Assembly (NCBI GenBank): GCA_024275315.1
Contig: JAJRZK010000002.1
Span: forward strand, 1 to 64,000
Length of the DNA stretch: 64,000 bases
Reading direction: 5' to 3'
Origin: Nitrospirota bacterium
Lineage (GTDB): Bacteria > Nitrospinota_A > UBA7883
Part shown: positions 8,887 to 17,875 of the stretch, piece after piece
Layout of the letters: each line of letters starts with the position of its first letter
How positions within the stretch are numbered: the stretch's first letter is position 1
The notes under the pieces: model-generated
Database searches by the model: none
What the model was told of the DNA's origin: nothing
The model's input: the letters and a program-made list of their open reading frames with translations, nothing else
Made by a program: the position numbers and the translations under genes

Positions 8887-9633
8887 ATGTCCGATACACG
8901 AAATCTTTTCGAGGACGCTCTCGTCAGTCAACTTGCAGAGCGTTTGGGAAAGCGGTTGCATCTTACCTTGACTGATAACACCAGGACGATGATCACCGTC
9001 CGGTCGTCCGGGGGCAAGCTTTATGTCAGGCTTTCACGGATTTTCGCCCTGGCGAGCCAGGAGCTGACAGAGGACCTGATAGATTTTGTAACCGGTAAAT
9101 CAAAGGCATTGTCGAATAATCTTAAGATATTCCTAGACACGACACCGCTCCATCCGGAAGCCCGGCGCGTAAACCGCCAAAAGTTGAAAACCGCCGGAAC
9201 CTATTTTAATTTGCGCTCCATCGCCAGCGACATAAACCGGAAGTATTTCGATCCCCCTGTCAAAGCCAGGCTCACATGGGGACGGTCCAGAAGATCCAAA
9301 CCGTCTCGCCGGCGTCACTCCATACAGTATGGCTCCTATGACGAACACGCAGACCTTATCCGGATAAATCCAGTTCTGGATTCGAGCGTTGTCCCAACGG
9401 AATTTATAGAGCTTGTCGTGTACCACGAAATGCTTCATAAAAAGCTTGGGTTCGATCGTAATTCCAATGGGCGGCGCTCGTTGCACCCCCCGGAATTCAG
9501 GCGGATGGAAAGAGAATACGAGAGATATGAGTTCGCTGTGGAGTGGGAGCGAAAGAATTTCCCCGAACTGATCCGCATGGCGAAACTATCAGCCCCGAAA
9601 ACATCCCGCCCGCCTGTCAACCTGTGGCCATGA
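8887..9633 (+). CDS. SprT-like zinc metalloprotease
   Basis: 248 residues. The C-terminal half carries VVYHEMLHKKLGF, an HExxH zinc and catalytic motif, followed about 22 residues later by HPPEFRRMEREY with a likely third zinc ligand His. This spacing resembles SprT/Spartan-type and related peptidases. No signal peptide, so cytoplasmic. The N-terminal half (about residues 1-100) is Arg/Lys-rich and unassigned. In Spartan proteins this fold degrades DNA-crosslinked proteins; with uvrC and nth close by, a repair role is plausible but only inferred from position. nth follows 37 bases downstream on the same strand. Confidence 0.75.
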   Translation: MSDTRNLFEDALVSQLAERLGKRLHLTLTDNTRTMITVRSSGGKLYVRLSRIFALASQELTEDLIDFVTGKSKALSNNLKIFLDTTPLHPEARRVNRQKLKTAGTYFNLRSIASDINRKYFDPPVKARLTWGRSRRSKPSRRRHSIQYGSYDEHADLIRINPVLDSSVVPTEFIELVVYHEMLHKKLGFDRNSNGRRSLHPPEFRRMEREYERYEFAVEWERKNFPELIRMAKLSAPKTSRPPVNLWP

Positions 9634-9670
9634 CGCTGGGGTGTCATGCGGATAATCGCATTTTCATGAG

Positions 9671-10351
9671 GTGAGTTTGAGTAAAAATGGAATAGTCGAT
9701 TTTGATATCGATCACGCGGTAAGAGTACTGCGAAAGGAGGTTAAACATTGGAAGGAGCCTGTTGTAACCACCTACAGCCGAGCGACAACCCGGCCCGCTT
9801 TTCACGTGTTGATAAGTTGTCTTCTGTCACTTCGCACAAGAGACGAGCAGACCGCCGCCGCTTCCAAACGGCTTTTCGCTGTGGCGGACACTCCGGCCAC
9901 CATCGTAGCTTTGCCGACCAAACAGGTGGAAAAGCTCATTTATCCAGTGGGGTTTTACAGGAATAAAGCCGTCACCATAAAACAGGTATGCCAAGCGCTG
10001 ATAGATCATTACAATGGCGCAACGCCCGATACCATCGAAGAGTTGACAAAACTAAATGGAGTGGGACGCAAGACCGCGAACCTTGTCGTGACGCTGGGGT
10101 ACGGAAAACCAGGGATATGTGTTGACACCCATGTCCACCGGATTTGCAACATCTGGGGCTATGTAAATGAAAAGACACCGGACAAAACCGAAATGGCGCT
10201 ACGTAAACGCCTGCCCAAAAAGTATTGGATAGAGTTTAATGATTTGTTGGTTACCTTTGGGCAAAACCTGTGCAAGCCGGTCTCGCCACTTTGCTCAAAA
10301 TGCAAACTTGAGGATTCATGCCCCCAAAATGGGGTGAGTAAATCGAGATAA
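9671..10351 (+). CDS. nth: Endonuclease III (DNA glycosylase/AP lyase)
   Basis: Base-excision repair enzyme that removes oxidised pyrimidines and cleaves the abasic site. The helix-hairpin-helix LNGVGRKTAN carries the catalytic Lys, and VDTHVHRI carries the catalytic Asp. The C-terminus has the [4Fe-4S] cluster ligands in exact family spacing C-x6-C-x2-C-x5-C (from LCKPVSPLC onward). Length 226 is slightly above the usual ~211. The start is GTG at 9671 or TTG at 9677; GAGGTGAG lies so close that it may serve either. I kept the longer form. Confidence 0.95.
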   Translation: MSLSKNGIVDFDIDHAVRVLRKEVKHWKEPVVTTYSRATTRPAFHVLISCLLSLRTRDEQTAAASKRLFAVADTPATIVALPTKQVEKLIYPVGFYRNKAVTIKQVCQALIDHYNGATPDTIEELTKLNGVGRKTANLVVTLGYGKPGICVDTHVHRICNIWGYVNEKTPDKTEMALRKRLPKKYWIEFNDLLVTFGQNLCKPVSPLCSKCKLEDSCPQNGVSKSR

Positions 10352-10493
10352 AAACCGGAAGCTCATTGTAGGGCTAGACCAGAAACTGGCCCTGGCGCCG
10401 GCCAGGCCATCCACGCAAACCGCAAATGACATTATGGTATAGTAAAAAATCCCCCTTCACTAATGATATCAAAACTGTTTTCGGTGAACTGCT

Positions 10494-10522
10494 TTGACAT
10501 CGGAGAAATAATTATATACAAT
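10494..10522 (+). promoter_or_regulatory. Sigma-70 promoter of initiator tRNA gene
   Basis: TTGACA (10494-10499), 17-base spacer, TACAAT (10517-10522). Expected transcription start about 10529, 8 bases before the mature tRNA 5' end. Confidence 0.8.
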
Positions 10523-10536
10523 TACAAATTGTCTGT

Positions 10537-10613
<77 letters not shown>

Positions 10614-10801
10614 ATTCCGCCGTGCCCCTTCGTCTATGGCGCGTCGCATCTCCCGGGATGGTATATTTTACCTGGTTCATGTTCCGGCTGGGGTGAAGCG
10701 ATCCATTAAATAAAAAATCACAATGTGATCCCGAAGTGTTTTCACAAATCATCCGAATCTGTTTGCAAAAAGAAAATTTGATTGAAAAACAGTGAATTTT
10801 C

Positions 10802-11032
10802 CTAAAATGCGACTTTTTTTTCATAGGACTCGATAGAATCCCGGCTGACACGGTAGACTCCCCTTATCTTCAGGCCTGTAAGCTGTCCTTCATCTATTAA
10901 ACGAATAACCGTCGGCGCGCTAACTCCCCATCTTCCTGCGATTTGCGATATCGTAAGATATTTTCGTTTCGCAGGTTTCAGGCTCTCTATCTGAACACTT
11001 GGCAGGATTATCGGGGCTTTTTTTTTGTACAT
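10802..11032 (-). CDS. Small HTH DNA-binding protein (excisionase/MerR-like)
   Basis: 76 residues from ATG 11032 (preceded by AAGGAG about 11 bases upstream). The C-terminal ~55 residues form a winged-helix of the excisionase/HTH_17 type: YLTISQIAGRWGVSAPTVIRLIDEGQLTG is the helix-turn-helix and GVYRVSRDSIESYEKK the wing plus last helix. Such proteins are DNA-bending excision factors or small regulators. It is transcribed divergently from the S24-family repressor at 11140, from promoters that overlap, so the two probably form one switch. No integrase is adjacent, which makes a pure excisionase role less certain. Confidence 0.8.
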   Translation of the reverse strand: MYKKKAPIILPSVQIESLKPAKRKYLTISQIAGRWGVSAPTVIRLIDEGQLTGLKIRGVYRVSRDSIESYEKKVAF

Positions 11033-11067
11033 TTCGCCAAAATCTCCTTCACATAACCAGATTACCA

Positions 11068-11096
11068 TTGCCAAATCCCACACGCACGCCTACAAT
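11068..11096 (+). promoter_or_regulatory. Rightward promoter of S24 repressor
   Basis: TTGCCA (11068-11073), 17-base spacer, TACAAT (11091-11096). Transcription would begin near 11103, at the edge of the palindromic operator. Its -10 box overlaps the -10 box of the leftward promoter by two bases. Confidence 0.75.
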
Positions 11097-11124
11097 AATA
11101 TTTAACATATATGTTCAATGTCAA
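11095..11124 (-). promoter_or_regulatory. Leftward promoter of HTH gene
   Basis: Read on the minus strand: TTGACA (11124-11119), 18-base spacer, TATTAT (11100-11095). The spacer contains the palindrome at 11104-11115, so a bound repressor would cover this promoter. Confidence 0.7.
11104..11115. promoter_or_regulatory. Candidate repressor operator (palindrome)
   Basis: AACATATATGTT is a perfect 12-base palindrome. The extended half TTTAACATAT recurs at 11132-11141, overlapping the repressor start codon. The site sits at +1 of the rightward promoter and inside the leftward promoter spacer. The repressor at 11140 is the obvious binder (inference). Confidence 0.6.
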
Positions 11125-11139
11125 GATATTATTTAACAT

Positions 11140-11862
11140 ATGAGAAAAAAAGAAACCATCGACCCGATCGCTGTCGGAAAAAGGATCAAGGATATTCGGG
11201 GCGGCAGGACATTACACGAGTTCGCAAAACTAATCGGCGTATCGCACATGTCTGTAAAGCGGTACGAGGAGGGGACCCTGCCGGACATAAACACCATGAT
11301 GGCCATAGCCAAGGTGGGCAAGGAAGATCTTGGCAGGCTCCTCCTTGGCAAGCCGCTTCCCGCGGATGTGCGGGACCAGCGTCCGCTAAAGTTCATCATA
11401 GATTCCCCGGACAAGGCCAGGTCAGGCTGGCCAAACGAGGCGGACTACATTACAGTGCCTCTCACGGCGGGAACCATAGCCGCGGGAAGCCCCAGGATAA
11501 CCGAGGATGATGTCATCGATTATTTTTTGATCCATTTGAGAGCCATAAAAAAATCCGGGGCGTCACGCAATCTTATCTCGTGCCGGCTGGAGGGGGATTC
11601 CATGCTTCCCCACCTTTGCTCCGGAGACATTGTCGTCATAGACAGGGGGATAGACAAGGAAAAGCTGGATGAAAACAAGATATACGCGATTTTTGAAGAT
11701 GGAGGAATTACCGCCAAGAAAATCCAGAAGGAGGGGTATCACCTGTACCTCATACCAACCAACCACTCCGAGCGGGTGCGGCACATAGACCTGCGGGAAA
11801 ACGACAGCCCCATTGTCGGCCTGGTGATAGGCGCCTGGAGAAATTTCGACCTGGGGGCATAG
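11140..11862 (+). CDS. XRE-family repressor with S24 (CI/LexA-like) self-cleavage domain
   Basis: 240 residues. An N-terminal XRE helix-turn-helix (about residues 10-65, TLHEFAKLIGVSHMSVKRYEEG) is followed by an S24 peptidase domain (about 105-235). The expected Ala-Gly scissile site is in GTIAAGSP, the catalytic Ser in LEGDSMLP and the catalytic Lys in ITAKKI. This is the architecture of phage CI-type repressors that cleave themselves when RecA is activated by DNA damage. The protein probably represses the divergent HTH gene and its own promoter. It may be a captured phage regulator or a host SOS-like regulator; no other phage gene is present. Confidence 0.88.
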   Translation: MRKKETIDPIAVGKRIKDIRGGRTLHEFAKLIGVSHMSVKRYEEGTLPDINTMMAIAKVGKEDLGRLLLGKPLPADVRDQRPLKFIIDSPDKARSGWPNEADYITVPLTAGTIAAGSPRITEDDVIDYFLIHLRAIKKSGASRNLISCRLEGDSMLPHLCSGDIVVIDRGIDKEKLDENKIYAIFEDGGITAKKIQKEGYHLYLIPTNHSERVRHIDLRENDSPIVGLVIGAWRNFDLGA

Positions 11863-12067
11863 CGCATGGCGCCCCCTGAGACCGTGCCGGAGTGCAGAGG
11901 ACATGGATGTTATATCCATAATTGTTTTATGTAAATCGGGCGGATCAATCACGGAGGTTTTGTCTCGCTGTTGAAATCGCATCCGACGGCTGATAGAATC
12001 AACCGCAAATTACAAACGCATGTGTCAACCGCAGGTAAAACCCCAAAAGTTATTATTCACCAATAGC

Positions 12068-13198
12068 ATGCCAAGCGTTCGTTCCGTATTTTTTACAGCC
12101 TTGTTTTGTGTTATATCGTCTATATGCGTTTCTTCACCAGCCAGCGCCGATTTTCATGGAATGATCGAGGACGGATGGGAAGCGCATGTGCGCAAGGCCA
12201 TTTTTAGAATCGCCGACACCGATTTTGACGGCGGCCTTGCAATGCTTCAGGAATATATAGATGCGCACCCCTCAAGCCCCAGCGGTTATTTTTATTACGC
12301 CGCAGGGTTGCAGGAGAAAATGCAAAAACACAACGACCTTACCCAAATCAAAAAATTCAGAAAATACGCGGACAAATGCCAATCCTTGTGCCGCGCCCGG
12401 CTCTACAGGGACCAGGAGGACACCGTAGCCCGAATTTTTCTTGGCGCCACAGATGGATATATAGGCCTGCTGGACGCCAAGCAACGACATCTGTTACGAG
12501 CTTTTAAGAACGGAGTTGAAGCCAAGTCCAACCTGGAGCAGGCGCTTTTGGAAAACCCCGATATACCGGACACCAGGTTCGGCCTGGGGATGCTCTATTA
12601 TTTTTCCAGCCGCAAAAGCGCCGAGGAGGGAGGAATGATCGCATGGATCATCCGGAACTTTATCACCCATGGCAAGGATATGCGGGCCGAAGCCATGGAG
12701 ATGCTTCGGCTTGTTGTAAAGTCCGACGCGTTGTCCAGGGACTACGCCCTTTCCGCTCTTATGTGGATATACCTGTACGAGCATAAATACAACGCCGCGG
12801 AAAACATCGCCTACCAGGTGGCGAACATATACCAGAACGACACGATTTCAAGATGGGTGCTCGGCAGGGTGGCGTTGAAGGAGAAGCGTTGCTCTGACGC
12901 CATATTCTGGTTCGGGCTGGTTAAACAGATAAACGCAGACCTGGGCCTTGCGGCGGAGGACTTTGAGGATGTCGATATCGCCGTCAAAAAAGCGGAGATT
13001 TGCCAACGGCTGAAATCGCTGGATATCGACAAAGCCAGGGAGCTCAACAACCAGGTGGGAAAGTGGCTCTACTCCAACCCGAAAATCAGCCTGGAGTATC
13101 AGGACGAAAAAAATCTGATCAGATCATGGAAAAAAGAACATAAGGCCATGAAAAAAAAACTCAGGGTATACAGAAAGCGTCCTCTTAACGGGGATTGA
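12068..13198 (+). CDS. Exported helical-repeat protein of unknown function
   Basis: 376 residues from ATG 12068, which gives a normal signal peptide (VFFTALFCVISSICVSSPASA, cleavage before DF). An in-frame ATG at 12020 would add 16 polar residues; neither start has a clear ribosome site. The mature protein is nearly all helix, with TPR-like units (FDGGLAMLQEYIDAHPSSPSGYFYYAAG near the N-terminus, a pair near residues 240-300), so it is probably a periplasmic scaffold. Four Cys occur in the mature part. I do not recognise the family. Its 3' end overlaps the convergent permease gene by 14 bases. Confidence 0.75.
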   Translation: MPSVRSVFFTALFCVISSICVSSPASADFHGMIEDGWEAHVRKAIFRIADTDFDGGLAMLQEYIDAHPSSPSGYFYYAAGLQEKMQKHNDLTQIKKFRKYADKCQSLCRARLYRDQEDTVARIFLGATDGYIGLLDAKQRHLLRAFKNGVEAKSNLEQALLENPDIPDTRFGLGMLYYFSSRKSAEEGGMIAWIIRNFITHGKDMRAEAMEMLRLVVKSDALSRDYALSALMWIYLYEHKYNAAENIAYQVANIYQNDTISRWVLGRVALKEKRCSDAIFWFGLVKQINADLGLAAEDFEDVDIAVKKAEICQRLKSLDIDKARELNNQVGKWLYSNPKISLEYQDEKNLIRSWKKEHKAMKKKLRVYRKRPLNGD

Positions 13199-14039
13199 TT
13201 TGCGCGCCTGATTTTGGGTCGAGCATGTCTCGCAACCCGTCGCCCAGAAAGTTTATACCCATCACAACAATCATGATGGCGATCCCTGGAAACGTGGTCA
13301 TGTGAGGAGCTATCAGCAGAAACTGCCGCCCCTCGGACAGCATCGCCCCCCAGCTCGGGGTTGGAGGTTGCGCCCCCAGTCCCAGAAAACTAAGGCCAGC
13401 CTCTCCTACAATAGCTCCCGCCACGCCGAATGTCGCCTCCACAATCAAGGGCGCCGCAACGTTGGGCATGAGATGAAATGATATCACCCGCGCCGGAGAG
13501 GAGCCGATGGCCTCCGCCGCGGATACGAAATCTCTCTGCTTGAGCGAAAGCACCTGCCCCCTGGTCAGCCGGGCGTAGCTGGTCCAGCCCATGATGGAAA
13601 GAGCGACAATGACATTGACAAGACCTGGGCCAAGCACGGCCATCACCGCTATGGCCATGAGAATGCCGGGGAAGGCCAGGAATATATCGCTTACGCGCAT
13701 TATAACCTCGTCGATTTTCCCGCCGTAATATCCCGCTATTGCGCCGAGAGTGGACCCGACAACCAGGGAGACCGACACAGTCACGAACCCTACAAGCAAC
13801 GAAACCCGCGCGCCAAACATTATCCGGCTGAATATATCCCTTCCCAGCCGATCCTGCCCGAACCAGTGGTCCAAGCCCGGCCCGCTCAGGCCGTTGTACA
13901 GGTCCTGCTCGAATGGGGAGTATGGAGCCAGCAACGGAGCGAGCAGCGCAACCAGTACAAATCCACAGGTTATTACAGCCCCGAAAGTAACTGAAGAGTT
14001 GCGCCCCGATCCGGATCCGGCCCCTGCCGATATTTTCAT
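13185..14039 (-). CDS. ABC transporter permease, DppC/OppC family
   Basis: Second permease of a dipeptide/oligopeptide/nickel-type importer. About six membrane segments; the N-terminal region includes LAPYSPFEQDLYNGLSGPG and DHWFGQDRLGRDIFSRIMFG, a DppC hallmark. The EAA loop, which contacts the ATPase, is SAAEAIGSSPARVISFHLMPN. Start ATG 14039 is fixed by an ATGA overlap with the stop of the upstream permease. No ATPase genes (DppD/DppF) follow; the next gene is convergent. The ATPases must be elsewhere or shared with another system. Confidence 0.93.
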   Translation of the reverse strand: MKISAGAGSGSGRNSSVTFGAVITCGFVLVALLAPLLAPYSPFEQDLYNGLSGPGLDHWFGQDRLGRDIFSRIMFGARVSLLVGFVTVSVSLVVGSTLGAIAGYYGGKIDEVIMRVSDIFLAFPGILMAIAVMAVLGPGLVNVIVALSIMGWTSYARLTRGQVLSLKQRDFVSAAEAIGSSPARVISFHLMPNVAAPLIVEATFGVAGAIVGEAGLSFLGLGAQPPTPSWGAMLSEGRQFLLIAPHMTTFPGIAIMIVVMGINFLGDGLRDMLDPKSGAQINPR

Positions 14040-14956
14040 TTGTAGCGTATCCTCGGGTCTATAATCGCGTATACAATATCCACCAGCAGGTTCACAAACA
14101 CGTATGACAACGCGATGGTCAAAACACACCCCTGCGCCAGGGGATAGTCACGGGCGTTGATGGCCTGAATCGTCAACCGTCCAACGCCGGGCCAGGCGAA
14201 GATGGTCTCGGTGATGATAGCCCCGGCCAATAGCGATCCAAGTTGCAACCCCGCCACGGTCACCACCGGGAGAAGCGCGTTTGAAAGGGCGTGCTTGTAG
14301 AGCACTATGGCTCCCCTGGCCCCCTTGGCCCTGGCGGTGGTGATGTAGTCTTCGCCCAAAGTCTCTATCATCGTGGATCGTGTCAGCCGCGACAGGATCG
14401 CGGCCATGGCTGTGCCAAGGGTTATCGACGGCAGAACCAGGCTTTCCACACCACCCCGGCCTGAAACCGGGAACCAGCCCAGGTCGATGGCAAAAACCAT
14501 TATCAGCAACGGGCCTATCCAGAAACTGGGCATGGAGACTCCCACAAGGGAAAGAGCCATCGACACCCGGTCGACGGAAGTGTCCTTTCTTGACGCGGCG
14601 ATCACGCCCAATGGTATCGCCAGTATCAGGGCCAGGGCCATCGATGTAAGCGCAAGCTCAACCGTGGCGCCGTACCGCTCCATAATGGATTCAAACACAC
14701 CTTTTTTGGTGAACAGCGACCTGCCCAGGTCGCCTGTTGCGACTTCGCCGATAAACCCCAGGTACTGCGACAATATCGACTTGTCGAGCCCCAACTCTTT
14801 CCGGAGAGACTCCATATCAGCCTTCGAGGCGGTCTCTCCGAGCATAATTTCCACCGGGTCTCCGGGTGTGAGGTGGATGATAAAGAAAACAAGGGACACC
14901 ACACCCCATACGACAGGAACCAGGGTAAGCAGTCTTCTTGCCAGGAAATACTTCAT
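14036..14956 (-). CDS. ABC transporter permease, DppB/OppB family
   Basis: First permease of the peptide-type importer, 306 residues. The N-terminus RRLLTLVPVVWGVVSLVFF followed by HLTPGDPVEIMLGE is the DppB signature. Six membrane segments are visible, and the EAA loop YITTARAKGARGAIVLYKHALSNALLPV lies about residue 210. It overlaps the binding-protein gene upstream and the second permease downstream by ATGA, so translation is coupled. Confidence 0.95.
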   Translation of the reverse strand: MKYFLARRLLTLVPVVWGVVSLVFFIIHLTPGDPVEIMLGETASKADMESLRKELGLDKSILSQYLGFIGEVATGDLGRSLFTKKGVFESIMERYGATVELALTSMALALILAIPLGVIAASRKDTSVDRVSMALSLVGVSMPSFWIGPLLIMVFAIDLGWFPVSGRGGVESLVLPSITLGTAMAAILSRLTRSTMIETLGEDYITTARAKGARGAIVLYKHALSNALLPVVTVAGLQLGSLLAGAIITETIFAWPGVGRLTIQAINARDYPLAQGCVLTIALSYVFVNLLVDIVYAIIDPRIRYK

Positions 14957-16512
14957 GTTTTCACCTTGGGGGGGATTATGCGCACATCTTTTATCGATTT
15001 CAGGTTTTCATCCGGGGCCACAACAAACCCCTTTACGCGCCTGTTCATAACCGCCACGTTGACCGAATGCCACAGGGAAATATAGGGCAGATCGTTGGCG
15101 AGGATTTTTTGCGCCTCGGAATAAATCCTTTTCCTCTCCGCCCCGAAGCTTATCCTGCCCAGCCTTGTAAGCTCGTCTATTCTTGCGTTTACATATCGAC
15201 CCCGGTTGGCCCCATTAGGCGGCATCGACTCCGAATTGAAAATGTAGTGCATTATATCCGGGTCCGCTATGCCTACCCATGTCAGGGAATATACCTGGAA
15301 ATTGCCTTTTTTTATATCCGAGTAAAACGCCCCCCATTCATATGACCGGATATCCAAACCGATCCCCACTTTTGCCAACTGCCACTGGAAAACTTCGGCG
15401 ATCCGTTTGCGAAGCTCGTTTTGGGAAGTGCTGTATTTTAACGTGAACCTGACTTTTGGACCATCGCCGTCAGGGTCTGTAAACCCCGCATTGTCGAGAA
15501 TGTTTTTGGCCCTTTCCGGGTCGTAGCTGTATTTGGCCAGCTCACTTTCGAAATATTCGGACGCTTTTGTGATCAGCCCAGCCGCCGGAGTCGCCAGGCC
15601 CTTGAGAATGTAGGTGATGATGCTCTTCCTGTCGATGGCGTACGCTATGGCTCTGCGCACCTCGATGTTTCCCGCTATCGGATCCTCCAGATTAAACCCG
15701 AGATATGAATAGTTGGTCCCAAGCCCGGTAACAACTTTCAAGTCTGGTTTTGACCTCAGGCGAGACAGGATATCCGGCGTGATAGGGTTCATAACCAGGT
15801 GTAAAGAGCCTTTTTCAAGCTCTAAAACTCGCACCGTCTCGTCCGGAACAATCTTGAAAACCACACCGGCCAATGATGGAGCTCCGTCAAAATAGCCGTC
15901 ATTACGGGCGAGCGTCAGCCGTTCCTCCGTTTTATAATCAACAAATCTGAAAGGACCGGTTCCTATCGGGCGGGCGGCCATGTCCGTGTCCATGCCCGCC
16001 GGTGTGACGCCAACCGTCAACGAGCCCAGAAAAGGCGCCGACGGCTCTTTAAGGTTGAAAACAATTGTACTGTCGTCCGGTGTCTCCATGGAATCGATCG
16101 CCAGCAGGGAGCTTCGCCACGGTGACTTGTTTTTTTCATCCAGTATGAAATCGAACGTTTCCTTCACGTCTTTCGATGTAAGCTTCCGGCCGTTGTGAAA
16201 CACGACACCAGCCCTGATGTGAAAAATATATTTCCTCCTGTCAGGCGTATCCCAGGATTCGGCGAGATCCGGAGCGATCGAAAAATCGTCTCGACGCTTG
16301 ACAAGACCATTGAACAAAAGATCACCCACTTTTGACGCGGCCGCGTCTGTGGACAGGCGGGGGTCGAACATCCTGGGACCGGATTCAATTCCGATAAAAA
16401 GGGTGTTAGAGGGAATCGGTTCTGATTTCAGGCAGGAAAGAAACGTAACCAGCGCAAAACCCAGCCAGACCAAGCACATGGCCGACCCGCCCCACGCCCG
16501 TGGATTAATCAT
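14953..16512 (-). CDS. ABC transporter substrate-binding lipoprotein, SBP family 5
   Basis: 519 residues. A hydrophobic leader ends at FLSC, a probable though imperfect lipobox, so the protein is likely a lipoprotein. The rest matches the extracellular solute-binding family 5: FDPRLSTDAAASKVGDLLFNGLVK, LAESWDTPDRRKYIFHIRAGVVFHNG, TSKDVKETFDFIL, and IGTGPFRFVDY. Family substrates are peptides, nickel or sugars; the sequence alone does not decide. It starts within the last codons of purD by a 4-base ATGA overlap and is followed by two permeases in the same operon. Confidence 0.93.
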   Translation of the reverse strand: MINPRAWGGSAMCLVWLGFALVTFLSCLKSEPIPSNTLFIGIESGPRMFDPRLSTDAAASKVGDLLFNGLVKRRDDFSIAPDLAESWDTPDRRKYIFHIRAGVVFHNGRKLTSKDVKETFDFILDEKNKSPWRSSLLAIDSMETPDDSTIVFNLKEPSAPFLGSLTVGVTPAGMDTDMAARPIGTGPFRFVDYKTEERLTLARNDGYFDGAPSLAGVVFKIVPDETVRVLELEKGSLHLVMNPITPDILSRLRSKPDLKVVTGLGTNYSYLGFNLEDPIAGNIEVRRAIAYAIDRKSIITYILKGLATPAAGLITKASEYFESELAKYSYDPERAKNILDNAGFTDPDGDGPKVRFTLKYSTSQNELRKRIAEVFQWQLAKVGIGLDIRSYEWGAFYSDIKKGNFQVYSLTWVGIADPDIMHYIFNSESMPPNGANRGRYVNARIDELTRLGRISFGAERKRIYSEAQKILANDLPYISLWHSVNVAVMNRRVKGFVVAPDENLKSIKDVRIIPPKVKT

Positions 16513-17789
16513 CTGGCGACTGCCTTGCGGCCAATATCCTTTCTGTATATCGCCCCCTTGAAGCTTATCTTCGACACCGCCGCGTACGCGGTTTCAATGG
16601 CCTCCTCCACCGACCCGCCGGTGGCCGTAACCCCCAGAACTCGGCCGCCTGATGTCACAACGCCATCCCCGGCGAGCTTCGCCCCGGCGTGGAACACAAT
16701 TACATTGTCCATCGCCTCGGCGTCGTCCAGGCCGCTAATCGGCGATCCTTTTTCGTATGGCCCCGGGTACCCTCCGGACGCCATCACCACGCATACAGAA
16801 GCCTGTTCAGACCATCCGATGGAGCCCCTGCCCAGGTTGCCATCTATGCAGGCCATAAGGACAGGAACAATGTCACCTTCCATTCGCGCCATTATGGGCT
16901 GGCACTCCGGGTCGCCGAACCGGCAGTTGAATTCCAGCACCTTTGGGCCCTGGGCCGTCATCATCAATCCCGCGTAGAGAATACCTTTATACGGAGCTCC
17001 GGCGGCGCTCATGGATTCGGCGACCCGGCGGATTATTTTTTCCTCGATCTCATCGGCCAGATTCTCCGTTATCACCGGAGCGGGCGAATACGCCCCCATC
17101 CCGCCCGTGTTCGGGCCGGTGTCGCCGTCTCCTATTCTCTTGTGATCCTGGGACGAAGGCATCATCAAAATATTTTCCCCGTCGCAAAACGCAAGAATAG
17201 AGGCCTCCTCCCCCTCAAGAGCCTCCTCTATGACAACGGCCGATCCGGAATCGCCAAACTGGCGCCGGACCATCATCGAGTCTATAGCCCGTTCAGCCTC
17301 CATTTTAGACTGGCACACCACAACACCCTTGCCAGCCGCCAGGCCGTCCGCTTTTATAACAACACGATCGCCAAACCTTTCAAGCGCATCAATGGCGCAG
17401 TCACGGTTTTCATGTTTTTCGTATCTTGCCGTGGGGATACCGGCCCTGGCGAGTATCTCTTTCATGAACCCCTTGCTACCTTCAAGTTGCGCCGCTTGCC
17501 TGTTCGGGCCGAACGCCTTAAGACCCGCCGCTTCGAATGCGTCGACAACACCGGCGCAAAGGGGCGCCTCGGGGCCGATAACGGCCAATCCAACATCGTT
17601 TCGCCTGGCGAAATTCACAAGCTCTTCAATGTTGTCAGCTCCGATATCGAGGTTTTGCGCCAGCTTGGCCGTGCCGGAATTGCCGGGGGCGCAATATATT
17701 CTATTTACCTCACGGCTCTGGCTGATCTTCCAGACCAGCGCGTGCTCTCTCCCCCCTCCTCCGACAACCATCACATTAATACCGGCCAC
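16509..17789 (-). CDS. purD: Phosphoribosylamine-glycine ligase
   Basis: Second step of purine synthesis: ATP-dependent ligation of glycine to phosphoribosylamine. The N-terminus MVVGGGGREHALVWKI is the family signature, followed by APGNSGT, GPEAPLCAG, the ATP-grasp region (VIKADGLAAGKGVVV, EEALEGEEAS, MMPSSQDHKR) and LEFNCRFGDPECQ. Length about 426 is normal. GTG at 17789 is chosen because AAGGGAG lies 9 bases upstream; a TTG three codons earlier overlaps that ribosome site. Downstream the gene overlaps the ABC binding-protein gene by ATGA, so a purine gene is coupled to a transporter. Confidence 0.97.
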   Translation of the reverse strand: MAGINVMVVGGGGREHALVWKISQSREVNRIYCAPGNSGTAKLAQNLDIGADNIEELVNFARRNDVGLAVIGPEAPLCAGVVDAFEAAGLKAFGPNRQAAQLEGSKGFMKEILARAGIPTARYEKHENRDCAIDALERFGDRVVIKADGLAAGKGVVVCQSKMEAERAIDSMMVRRQFGDSGSAVVIEEALEGEEASILAFCDGENILMMPSSQDHKRIGDGDTGPNTGGMGAYSPAPVITENLADEIEEKIIRRVAESMSAAGAPYKGILYAGLMMTAQGPKVLEFNCRFGDPECQPIMARMEGDIVPVLMACIDGNLGRGSIGWSEQASVCVVMASGGYPGPYEKGSPISGLDDAEAMDNVIVFHAGAKLAGDGVVTSGGRVLGVTATGGSVEEAIETAYAAVSKISFKGAIYRKDIGRKAVAR

Positions 17790-17875
17790 TAAAATCAACT
17801 CCCTTGCAGTTTAATAATTACGATAATATCCATACGCAAGATCGATACGCATCCCGGAGCAGGTAAACATCCCGC

